Below the pieces are notes generated by a model. It saw only the letters and a list, made by a program, of their open reading frames with translations, did not search any database and was not told the origin of the DNA. From contig CAZLGC010000008.1 in assembly GCA_964559275.1 (NCBI GenBank), forward strand, positions 1 through 32,028: 32,028 nt of DNA. The letters run 5' to 3'. Made by a program: the position numbers and the translations under genes. Shown piece by piece: positions 7,172 through 14,177 of this stretch; positions within the stretch are counted from its first letter, which is position 1; each line of letters opens with the position of its first letter. Origin of the DNA: CAZLGC01 sp964559275 (lineage in GTDB: Bacteria; Patescibacteriota; CALEFQ01).

Positions 7172-8434
7172 TTACTTGCGCTTGCCTCCTCGCCGGCCCT
7201 TGGCGCCGGATTCCAGAATGATCCCGCCACCACCAGAGAGGGCTTCCCTCTTGAAGATTTCGGCGGCATCATCTTCGGTGATGAGCCCCTTGTCTCTCAG
7301 GCGTTCTACCTTGGCGATGGAACCGAGATCGGCCTGGGTTTTGGCGGAAGGAACGATCTGGTTCACGCGAACGTGAATCAGAACAGGCTGCTGGTCATCC
7401 GGAAGGATTCTGGCATTCGCCCGTGTCGGGTGAGTTCGCCGGTATACCCTCTGCCGAACAACCTTCTCCAGGACGGCAGCGAGTTCCTTCTTAGCCGCCT
7501 CAGTTTGCACCGAGTCGGCCGTCATCCCATAGCCCTTGGCCTTGGGGTCCTCGATCTCCGGGTTACCCTGGAAGAAGACGCCAACCTGGTTCTGCATCGC
7601 CACGTAGGCTTTACGAATCAGCTGGGTCTGCTCGATCCGGCCCAGGTCAAACCTGGTCAGATCTTCCATCGTCAGCCCATCAGAGTCTGCGGGCTGATCA
7701 TCCATCGGTTTTCCCGGCTTAGCCTGGCGCTTGTGTCCAAGCCAGAGAGAATCGATATCCTTCTCGAACTCGGTGCCGGCCAACAGGGTGATGTCCTGAG
7801 CCTTGAAAACGAGGGCTAGGTCCACATCCCAAGAGAAACCATCTCGAGAGAGTACCCGGGCATTGGTTGGATGCTTCGGGTCCTCACCGTCAATGGTATG
7901 CTCTCCCATGAAATACCCTTTCAGCCTCGCAAACGGATGGTAGAAGTGGAACTTGCCACCCCGCAGCGAGCGAGCGGTACGATCCAGAACGATCTCCCGG
8001 ATCATGATGCCTTCCGGGAACAGCTTGAAGCTGTATTTCCAGAAAACAAGACCGCACAGGATTAGGGTAACGATCGCGAGGTTGTGTGGCCGTGAAACCA
8101 CAATGAGGACAGGGCCCAGCAGGGAGATGTCTGCCAGAGCTAGCCGCGCAACGACGAGTACGGCCGGTACGAGAAGAAGGATGCTGAACATCCCGATGAA
8201 GCCGCCGTAATAAGCAACGACCCAGAGGAGTCCATTTTCCTTCTTCTCAGCCATGGCCTTGTCCCAGTGAGATCGGAACAGGCCCTGCAGCTTCTTGCCC
8301 TGCAGGAGCTCTTTCAGCTGCCGCCGAAAGAACCAGGCGATCACGGCGAAACCCGGGATCGCGATCCAACCGGAGATGAAGTACATCCCGGCAATCGTAG
8401 CAGCCACTGCCGCCAACTTCGGAATCCAGTTCAC
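7172..8434 (-). CDS. SPFH/band-7-like membrane protein (GC-rich)
   Basis: About 420 residues from the GTG at 8434. An ATG at 8452 is in frame, but a perfect AAAGGAG ribosome site lies between it and the GTG, so the GTG is preferred. There are about four N-terminal membrane segments. A region that looks like an SPFH/band-7 (stomatin/prohibitin) domain follows: FPEGIMIREIVLDRTARSL, FHFYHPFARL, then LSRDGFSWDVDLALVFKAQD. Near the C-terminus, LRDKGLITEDDAAEIFKREAL resembles a short SHOCT-like helix pair, followed by a Gly/Lys/Arg tail. SPFH proteins form membrane scaffolds and microdomains. The assignment is by pattern only, and the four leading helices are unusual for the family. A promoter lies at 8590-8618. 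Confidence 0.6.
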   Translation of the reverse strand: MNWIPKLAAVAATIAGMYFISGWIAIPGFAVIAWFFRRQLKELLQGKKLQGLFRSHWDKAMAEKKENGLLWVVAYYGGFIGMFSILLLVPAVLVVARLALADISLLGPVLIVVSRPHNLAIVTLILCGLVFWKYSFKLFPEGIMIREIVLDRTARSLRGGKFHFYHPFARLKGYFMGEHTIDGEDPKHPTNARVLSRDGFSWDVDLALVFKAQDITLLAGTEFEKDIDSLWLGHKRQAKPGKPMDDQPADSDGLTMEDLTRFDLGRIEQTQLIRKAYVAMQNQVGVFFQGNPEIEDPKAKGYGMTADSVQTEAAKKELAAVLEKVVRQRVYRRTHPTRANARILPDDQQPVLIHVRVNQIVPSAKTQADLGSIAKVERLRDKGLITEDDAAEIFKREALSGGGGIILESGAKGRRGGKRK

Positions 8435-8478
8435 TTTCTCTTCTCCTTTCATTCAAAATCCTTGGTTTTCTACCTGTA

Positions 8479-8518
8479 AGCACCCCCGTAGCCATGATTT
8501 TATGGCTCCAAAAGTGCT
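8479..8518 (-). other. Leader hairpin upstream of the SPFH-like gene
   Basis: AGCAC/GTGCT outer arms and AGCCAT/ATGGCT inner arms, in the untranslated leader of about 150 nt. It has no terminator T-run. Confidence 0.4.
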
Positions 8519-8589
8519 CACAGATAGACGCAAGTAAGCTTTCAAAGAACGTAGGAAAAAAGCTACTATTAGCCTAATCCTAACACTAA

Positions 8590-8618
8590 ACCTTATCATA
8601 TTTTAGCGGTTTTGTCAA
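8590..8618 (-). promoter_or_regulatory. Promoter of the SPFH-like gene
   Basis: On the minus strand, TTGACA (8613-8618), a 17-nt spacer ending in TGA, and TAAGGT (8590-8595). It starts directly after the terminator of the next upstream gene. Confidence 0.6.
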
Positions 8619-8622
8619 GTTA

Positions 8623-8679
8623 AATACCCTTTCCCACCAAGCGGTGAAAAAGGGTATTATCAGGGCCTGAACAGGCCCT
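8623..8679 (-). terminator. Double hairpin terminating the 8678-9178 gene
   Basis: AGGGCCT/AGGCCCT (8662-8679) overlaps the stop codon. A longer hairpin, AATACCCTTT/AAAGGGTATT with an inner ACC/GGT pair (8623-8658), follows, then TTTAACTTG on the minus strand. Confidence 0.7.
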
Positions 8680-9178
8680 ACCAGTAGCTGGACAGGCGCC
8701 TCCTTGCCCGCCAGGTAGCTTTATCGAGAAGGTCCATCCGGGCAGTGATTTCCGGGTTTTCGATGCTCGCAAACCACTCGTGCCCATTGGCCAGGCGCCA
8801 GCGCTGCTGGAGCTTGTCACGGAGGGCTCTCACACCCATCTCCAGACCCTCGGCCCGAAGATGCTTCTCGGTATCGGTTTTGCCGGCGTCTACCCAAGCC
8901 TGAATCTTGGCCACCGTCGGCTCGCTCTTCAACCAGATCTCCGCCATACGGATGTCCCAGTTGAAGGAGATTTCCATCCCGTCAGTGTGATCCTCCCCGG
9001 GGGAAGCAACACACTTGAAGGCACTGAGATAGGCCTCCACGCGTTCCTTCAGGATGTCCTCCACACTCTCGCCGGGGGTGCCGGGAGGGTAGATTCTTTC
9101 CTGCGGTGGTTCCTCGAGCGCAAAAGCCATCGGAACAGTGAGAACCAGGAACATTGCCAACCCAAAAATTCTTTTCAT
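8678..9178 (-). CDS. GC-rich orphan secreted helical protein
   Basis: 166 residues from the ATG at 9178, which has an AGAGGAGG site 5 nt upstream. A longer frame to 9232 would run over that site and is rejected. The signal peptide MKRIFGLAMFLVLTVPMAFA is followed by a mature protein of about 146 residues. It has a Pro-rich start (EEPPQERIYPPGTPGES), one Cys, and a mostly charged helical body rich in Trp and Arg, ending RRRLSSYW. No family was recognised. It has its own promoter (9217-9245) and terminator, as do the other GC-rich genes in this stretch. It is likely exported and soluble, or held at the cell surface. Confidence 0.75.
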   Translation of the reverse strand: MKRIFGLAMFLVLTVPMAFALEEPPQERIYPPGTPGESVEDILKERVEAYLSAFKCVASPGEDHTDGMEISFNWDIRMAEIWLKSEPTVAKIQAWVDAGKTDTEKHLRAEGLEMGVRALRDKLQQRWRLANGHEWFASIENPEITARMDLLDKATWRARRRLSSYW

Positions 9179-9216
9179 CGAATCCTCCTCTTGTCGATCT
9201 GTTTTGGTCTGGTTTA

Positions 9217-9245
9217 TTACTAGCACAATCATCCCTTTTTGTCAA
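9217..9245 (-). promoter_or_regulatory. Promoter of the 8678-9178 gene
   Basis: On the minus strand, TTGACA (9240-9245), a 17-nt spacer ending in TGC, and TAGTAA (9217-9222). The -35 is perfect and the -10 is weak. Confidence 0.5.
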
Positions 9246-9253
9246 TCACAACG

Positions 9254-9282
9254 TTGACTTTAGGCTCGTCAAGGTCTACAAT
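9254..9282 (+). promoter_or_regulatory. Promoter of tRNA-Leu, ending at the assembly gap
   Basis: TTGACT (9254-9259), a 17-nt spacer, and TACAAT (9277-9282). The ten Ns begin at 9283, and the next contig also opens with TACAAT (9293-9298). Confidence 0.6.
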
Positions 9283-9292
9283 NNNNNNNNNN
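9283..9292. other. Scaffold gap (10 Ns)
   Basis: A run of exactly ten N characters. Both flanks carry TACAAT, so the two contigs may simply overlap by six bases. Confidence 0.95.
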
Positions 9293-9313
9293 TACAATTA
9301 ACCTGTTTTACTA

Positions 9314-9400
9314 GCGGACGTGGCGGAATTGGTATACGCGCTAGGTTTAGGACCTAGTGGGTGCAAACCCTTGGGAGTTCGAGTCTCCCCGTCCGCACCA
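9314..9400 (+). tRNA. tRNA-Leu (anticodon UAG), CCA encoded
   Basis: An 87-nt class II tRNA. The acceptor stem GCGGACG pairs with CGTCCGC, and CCA is encoded at 9398-9400. The D-loop region carries TGGTATACGCGC. The anticodon stem CTAGG/CCTAG holds the loop TTTAGGA, giving anticodon TAG. There is a long variable arm, and the T arm contains GTTCGAGTC. Confidence 0.95.
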
Positions 9401-9577
9401 GTAAAGAAAACTTGGGCATTTATCCACAAAATAATCGGCCATAGAGCCGAATTTGTTTCCCCTTAAAAAAGACTAAAAAGGTCCGGTAAAACAAACCTTG
9501 AGACAAAAGTGGGGAATCAGCACCCAAAAAGCCCTCAAAATGAAGGTTTAGGTGGGGAGCTAATTGAGTGAAACAAC

Positions 9578-9605
9578 TTGACAATGCCCAAAACCCGTGT
9601 ATACT
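9578..9605 (+). promoter_or_regulatory. Promoter of the radical SAM gene
   Basis: TTGACA (9578-9583), a 16-nt spacer, and TATACT (9600-9605). Downstream, AGCCTCTT and AAGAGGCT (about 9640-9670) form a hairpin in the leader just before the start codon. The rest of 9401-9577 shows no gene. Confidence 0.65.
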
Positions 9606-9686
9606 AGACAATGTAATTGTTTTTTTGGCAAATAAATAGCCTCTTTTTTTAAATAGCTAACTAAGAGGCTTAACTAAGCAAAAAAT

Positions 9687-11087
9687 ATGGCAAATGGTAC
9701 CAAGACAGAGGGACCAAAGCTAAGTAAACGACTCAAGGGAATGGCTGCCAAGAGTGGCGCCTTAGTGCTTCCTTACGTTCCCCGCATCGGCCTCGATTTG
9801 ATGGTCAAGCGGCTGCGTAAGAAAATGGAAAAGCACTACGAAGAGAATCCGGAGAATCTGGATCCTCGTACCCTGCGCTACACCAAAGGATTCGCCCTCA
9901 AGATGGCTGATCTGTTTTTGGCAATGAACAAGCGTCTCTCTCCGAACGTACGCTACAAGCTCTTAAACAACCTGGCTAACAACGCCATTATGAAAGGCAA
10001 GCTGCTGCGTGAGGAGTTCAAGGAGAAGCACGGTTTCAGCCCGCCCGGGCTGGGTGTAATGAGTCCGACCATGCGCTGTAACCTGACTTGTACCGGCTGC
10101 TACGCCTTCGAATATAACAAAAAGAAATCCGGCGACCTTTCTTACGAGGTAATGGATCGAGTTTGCAAAGAGGTCAAAGGATTTGGCTCCTATTTTATGG
10201 TTATCACCGGCGGTGAGCCCTATGTCCGCAAGAGAGACTTGCTCCGACTGTTTGAAGAGCATAATGATATGTATTTCATTACTTACACGAACGGGACCTT
10301 GATTGATGAAAAAACAGCCAAAGAACTCGAGCGTTTGGGTAATGTCACTCCTTGTATCAGTGTTGAGGGCTATAAAAAAGAAACTGATAAGAGGCGTGGT
10401 GATGGTGTCTATGACCGCATTCTCAGAGCCATGGGTTACCTGGAAAAATATGGCGTTCCCTGCGCAATTTCGGTCACCGTTACCAGGCAAAATGCTAAAC
10501 TGGTTACAACCGATAAGTTTGTTGATCACTGGATCGATAAAGGCGTCGGCTTCGCCTGGTACTTCCAGTATATGCCGGTTGGGAAAAAACCTGACACCTC
10601 CCTAATGGTGACTCCGGAGCAGCGTAACTATGTCCGCAATCGCATCCGTGAAATCAGGGAAAGTGATAAACCTTTCCTGTGTGCAGATTTCTGGGGCGAC
10701 GGTATTCTTTCCAACGGCTGCCTAGCTGCCGGCAAGAGCTATTTCCATGTCAGCGGCAACGGCGCTATAGAACCCTGCGTATTCGCTCAGTTCTATGTCC
10801 ACAACATCAACGACACTACCATTACCGAAGCTTTGAAATCAAAATTCTTTACTAATTACCGAAACTCTATCAAGACAATAAAGGATCTTTACCGACCGTG
10901 TGGGGTTATTGACCATCCGGAAAACCTGCGCAACGCCGTGTTTGATGCCCGCAAAGATGGTGAGGAAGTGAAACCGAGTTATGAAGGTGGAGAGGCAACT
11001 ATTACGACCCTGGCCCCGGAAATAGATAAATTAGCAGATGAGCGTAAAAGGGTTGTTGGCTCTAAATGGGACAACGGAGAATTATAA
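9687..11087 (+). CDS. Radical SAM/SPASM-type enzyme
   Basis: 466 residues. The radical SAM cluster motif CNLTCTGC provides Cys131, Cys135 and Cys138, which hold the 4Fe-4S cluster used to cleave S-adenosylmethionine. GGEP at 175-178 is the usual second motif. The C-terminal part has Cys332, Cys345, Cys364 (in NGAIEPCVF) and Cys405, in the pattern of a SPASM or twitch auxiliary-cluster domain. The N-terminal 120 residues are basic and helical. The reaction cannot be named: SPASM enzymes often modify peptides, but no small precursor gene was seen next door. It stands alone with its own promoter and terminator and has no Shine-Dalgarno sequence. Confidence 0.88.
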   Translation: MANGTKTEGPKLSKRLKGMAAKSGALVLPYVPRIGLDLMVKRLRKKMEKHYEENPENLDPRTLRYTKGFALKMADLFLAMNKRLSPNVRYKLLNNLANNAIMKGKLLREEFKEKHGFSPPGLGVMSPTMRCNLTCTGCYAFEYNKKKSGDLSYEVMDRVCKEVKGFGSYFMVITGGEPYVRKRDLLRLFEEHNDMYFITYTNGTLIDEKTAKELERLGNVTPCISVEGYKKETDKRRGDGVYDRILRAMGYLEKYGVPCAISVTVTRQNAKLVTTDKFVDHWIDKGVGFAWYFQYMPVGKKPDTSLMVTPEQRNYVRNRIREIRESDKPFLCADFWGDGILSNGCLAAGKSYFHVSGNGAIEPCVFAQFYVHNINDTTITEALKSKFFTNYRNSIKTIKDLYRPCGVIDHPENLRNAVFDARKDGEEVKPSYEGGEATITTLAPEIDKLADERKRVVGSKWDNGEL

Positions 11088-11100
11088 GGCTCAGTATAAA

Positions 11101-11130
11101 CAAAAACTGCCGGACGGCAGTTTTTGTTTT
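11101..11130 (+). terminator. Terminator of the radical SAM gene
   Basis: AAACTGCC/GGCAGTTT stem followed by TTTTTGTTTTG. Confidence 0.85.
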
Positions 11131-11146
11131 GTTATAATCAGCACGA

Positions 11147-12619
11147 TTAGTATATTTCTATATCTCTGCCCGGAGGATGGATTTCCAGCACCGGGCGGGA
11201 AACTGTCACAACGTTGCTAAAATCGTAGCCGGCCTCGTCAAAAACCTCTCTAGATTTGAAGCCATAACGATGGCCGCCGGAAATCACGAAGACGGCTCCG
11301 GCCTGCGGGCCCTCGGTAGTCATTAGCAGGGAACCATCCCGGGCCGGCACCGGACTGGACTCAACCTCCTTGTATTTTTTGGCTTCTTTCTTAGAAACCA
11401 ATGCCACCGGGACATGCTCAAACCCGAGATTCTTTATCTGGCTACTCCAGATCGGGTAGAGTTTATTATCACGGAACTGATAGACCCCTGACTCGCCGGC
11501 AACCTGCACCAGCTGACCGTTGAGGCGCGGGACTTTCTTGGCGCTAACCTTGGGGCCGACCGGATGAAAATTTGCCTCAGCATCGGATATTTTTATTACA
11601 TTAGCCGGACTATAACCAAGTTTCTGCAGAGTTTCCAAGTTTGGCACTCCGCGCAACTGACCGTCGCTTACAATATAGACCGCGCCGCCCTTAGCTCGCT
11701 GCACCGCGATACCGTCTGGTAATCCTATTTTCCCGGCGTAAGGATAGGTATCAAATTCCGAGCGGGGGATGGTCACTATTTCGCTAGGGTGATAGCGGGT
11801 AAGCAGCGCCTGGCGACCTTCTAAACCGTAACGCTTGCCGTTTTTTATAACTGATACCCCGATAACGCCCTCTGTCATAACCGGAGTGCCGTCTCGATAG
11901 AAGAAACGGCTCGCTGAGTTTTTGTTAGCCCCGGCAACCTGGCCGTTTCCTTGATAACGGGCAAAACTGTCTTTGTAACGAACGTTAAGCAAGTGCCACA
12001 AGAGCCAGTTGGCTCCAAAACGGGCTTTAGGACTACCAACCAGGGGATTATATATATACCATTTGCAGGTGGTGCGATTAACCGGTTTTACCCGATAACC
12101 ATCAAGGGTAGAGGTCTCTTTGCCGACCTGGAAAGATTTGTAGTGATCCTGGTAAGTATCATAATCACCGCCGGGGCTGACAACCTTAGCCGCATAGTAG
12201 ACCTGGTGCCCAAAACCGCAATAGCGGGTGTGGCCATAAGGACCGAATCCGGTGGCCCAGTTGAGAGCCTTGTCACTTGGATTGGGATCGGTCAGCAGCC
12301 TTTGTTCTTTTTCAACCAAAGCTATTAATGCTCTGGGATTCATGTCAAATTTATTGGCCGCTTCGGAGAATATTTCAGCGGCGGATAGTTTGCGGCCGTC
12401 AATATAGTCGGATCGATAATTTTTCAAAACGCCTGGCTGGGTTTCCAGAAAATGTTGGATGTCCTTAACATTCATAGTTCCGGTTTCAGCCAAATACGAA
12501 TCCGACATCAGATTGTTGGGATCAAACCCGGATTCCCAGCCATTGGCCTGACTAGCCAAAGGCAGCAGGCCAAAGATGACTGTTACTACTAATATTTTCT
12601 TTGTAAGCGAAAATTTCAT
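11147..12619 (-). CDS. Secreted lysozyme-like protein with four C-terminal repeats
   Basis: 490 residues from the ATG at 12619, which begins a clean signal peptide (MKFSLTKKIL...ASQANG). An in-frame GTG at 12661 lies inside a terminator hairpin and is rejected. Residues of about 30-220 contain FDMNPRALIALVEKEQ and LNWATGFGPYG, a helical stretch with a buried Glu that resembles soluble transglycosylase/lysozyme-like folds. This is a tentative resemblance. The rest consists of about four degenerate 60-residue units, each with a pattern like AVYIVSDGQLRGV...LGYSPANVIKIS, probably a beta-rich wall- or sugar-binding array. It is convergent with the radical SAM gene. No promoter of its own is clear, so it may be read through from the small gene upstream. 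Confidence 0.7.
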   Translation of the reverse strand: MKFSLTKKILVVTVIFGLLPLASQANGWESGFDPNNLMSDSYLAETGTMNVKDIQHFLETQPGVLKNYRSDYIDGRKLSAAEIFSEAANKFDMNPRALIALVEKEQRLLTDPNPSDKALNWATGFGPYGHTRYCGFGHQVYYAAKVVSPGGDYDTYQDHYKSFQVGKETSTLDGYRVKPVNRTTCKWYIYNPLVGSPKARFGANWLLWHLLNVRYKDSFARYQGNGQVAGANKNSASRFFYRDGTPVMTEGVIGVSVIKNGKRYGLEGRQALLTRYHPSEIVTIPRSEFDTYPYAGKIGLPDGIAVQRAKGGAVYIVSDGQLRGVPNLETLQKLGYSPANVIKISDAEANFHPVGPKVSAKKVPRLNGQLVQVAGESGVYQFRDNKLYPIWSSQIKNLGFEHVPVALVSKKEAKKYKEVESSPVPARDGSLLMTTEGPQAGAVFVISGGHRYGFKSREVFDEAGYDFSNVVTVSRPVLEIHPPGRDIEIY

Positions 12620-12647
12620 AATGCAGGCGCAAAAATTCCGGAGCGCA

Positions 12648-12677
12648 AAATACGGGTGCACTTAGGCACCCGTATTT
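12648..12677 (-). terminator. Terminator of the small 12678-12839 gene
   Basis: A perfect 12-bp inverted repeat, AAATACGGGTGC/GCACCCGTATTT, with a 6-nt loop. It starts right after the stop codon and is followed by TTTTGCGC on the minus strand. Confidence 0.75.
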
Positions 12678-12839
12678 CTATAACTCCATCATATCCGTAA
12701 TATCGTAGATCTCTCCGTTTACTACGAAGAAAGCCGCGAAATACGGACCGATCTCGGAAAAATAATTGTCGAAAACGTTCATTGTTGACTCCGCACCCGA
12801 TCCGATAAATCTCGCCGGCCCGAACCAGACCAGCTCCAC
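12678..12839 (-). CDS. Small GC-rich protein gene (53 codons from GTG)
   Basis: An open frame on the minus strand codes for 53 residues from the GTG at 12839. From the ATG at 12782, which has a GGAG site 6 nt upstream, it codes for 34 residues (MNVFDNYFSEIGPYFAAFFV then NGEIYDITDMMEL). Which start is used is not settled. It lies exactly between a perfect promoter (12856-12884) and a 12-bp terminator hairpin. The 5' 60 bases of the frame have 36 G or C by hand count. The peptide has an acidic C-terminus and a hydrophobic middle. No family is known. An untranslated small RNA of about 190 nt is the alternative, but the unbroken frame ending at the hairpin favours a gene. Confidence 0.55.
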   Translation of the reverse strand: MELVWFGPARFIGSGAESTMNVFDNYFSEIGPYFAAFFVVNGEIYDITDMMEL

Positions 12840-12855
12840 CCTGTTGTCACTATGT

Positions 12856-12884
12856 ATTATAGCGCAATTTTACTGTGAAGTCAA
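12856..12884 (-). promoter_or_regulatory. Promoter of the small gene, inside the end of the upstream operon
   Basis: On the minus strand, TTGACT (12879-12884), a 17-nt spacer, and a perfect TATAAT (12856-12861). The -35 lies within the last codons of the Wzy-like gene. Confidence 0.75.
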
Positions 12885-14177
12885 CGACTTTTGACCAACT
12901 TTTTTGTTCACACTTGTAATTGCCTTGAATCCCAGGCCGGCAGAAAGCAACCCAATTAGAATCCAAAAGAGTATCGCCAGATCGTTTTTGAAATAAGGGA
13001 CATCAATCAGACCGTGAACCAAAAGAATAATCATGGCCGCCATCGTGCCCAAAACCAGTGCCTTGTCAACTTGGCGCTGATAAGCTCGGCGCACCCGGCG
13101 GAAAAATAAAATCACCAACCAGACAAACGCAGCCAGCCCGACTAACCCCAGCTCCACCCAAAAATTCAGAATTATGTTGTGCGGATACAATAACAACTCG
13201 GTGTGACGCGCTTCCCGATAAACGTCATACAACTGCGGAAAGCCGGCGAGACCAGCACCAAACAACCAATGGTCGGTGAGCAGGCGCCAAGTACCTTGCC
13301 ACATTACGAAGCGTACATTTGTAGAATTATCCTCCCCCTGAAAAACATCCAGAAACCGGTCAGAAACTCCTGGCATTACTGCTAGGACAATAATCGCAAG
13401 AACCACTAACCCGACCAGCCACCAGCGATACTTGGTGAAAAAACTTAGCACCGCCAGCCCTAAGATTATTGCCACTAGCGCTCCTCGAGAATGGGTATAA
13501 AAAACAGACAGGGTCCCCAGAATGATAACTACCAATGAAAAGGACCAGGCTGGAGCAATTTTTGAATTTTTGGCAAAAACCAGCAGGCCGGAGAATAAAC
13601 CCACAATTGGAGCCAAGAAAAGCGCTACTGCCACCGGATAACCATACCAGGCCGTCACTCGACGCAGTTCCGCTACACTCCAGGGGTCGGGGATCCCCCA
13701 GCCGGTGAAACTTTGGATTATGGCGTAGGCAGAGACAACCAGGGCAGATGAACCCAACGCATATAAGACAAATTTTACCTGCTGACGAGACTTGATAACA
13801 TTTACAAAGATTATATAAAAGACGATCGCCTCGACGAAGTAGGCCCGCCATTCACCCAGGGCCGCACGTAGATCTGGTGAAACTAGAACTGCCAGGGTAG
13901 CGGCCGCGAAAAAAACTGCCGTTGCCAGCTTAAAAGGAACCTTATCCAAAGCTGTTTTTAAATAGCTAAGTCGATATAAGCGGTGACGGACAAAAAAGAT
14001 GACCGCCAGAGAAATAATGAATAATTCTAGCAAAGTAAAGGGGATACCGCCCAGCTCAACTCTAACCAAATAAGTGGGGAGCAGGCCGGTCACTGCCACC
14101 ACAGCCAAATCCAGGCGCCACAACGCCAGTAGAATAAATGCCGATACGGCAATAGCTATTATGACTGTTAGCATCAT
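12870..14177 (-). CDS. Wzy/WaaL-like O-antigen ligase or polymerase
   Basis: 435 residues with about eleven membrane helices. The family signature is visible: YTHSRGALVAI at mid-length, then the long outer loop containing WLFGAGLAGFPQLY and YPHNIILNFWVELGLVGL, typical of Wzy_C/O-antigen ligase proteins. Such enzymes polymerise lipid-linked repeat units or transfer glycans to acceptors at the outer face of the membrane. It is the last gene of the polysaccharide operon, and its start overlaps the preceding stop by ATGA. The operon holds a second member at 15639. Which one polymerises and which one ligates cannot be told. Confidence 0.85.
   Translation of the reverse strand: MMLTVIIAIAVSAFILLALWRLDLAVVAVTGLLPTYLVRVELGGIPFTLLELFIISLAVIFFVRHRLYRLSYLKTALDKVPFKLATAVFFAAATLAVLVSPDLRAALGEWRAYFVEAIVFYIIFVNVIKSRQQVKFVLYALGSSALVVSAYAIIQSFTGWGIPDPWSVAELRRVTAWYGYPVAVALFLAPIVGLFSGLLVFAKNSKIAPAWSFSLVVIILGTLSVFYTHSRGALVAIILGLAVLSFFTKYRWWLVGLVVLAIIVLAVMPGVSDRFLDVFQGEDNSTNVRFVMWQGTWRLLTDHWLFGAGLAGFPQLYDVYREARHTELLLYPHNIILNFWVELGLVGLAAFVWLVILFFRRVRRAYQRQVDKALVLGTMAAMIILLVHGLIDVPYFKNDLAILFWILIGLLSAGLGFKAITSVNKKVGQKSLTSQ

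Noticed and set aside
4321..9400. Genomic island integrated at tRNA-Leu
   Set aside because: No integrase and no copy of the tRNA 3' end is visible near 4320 or elsewhere in the block, and the block lies on the 5' side of the tRNA.
9420..9611. 63-codon frame on the minus strand after tRNA-Leu
   Set aside because: No SD or promoter; the region holds the radical SAM promoter on the other strand.
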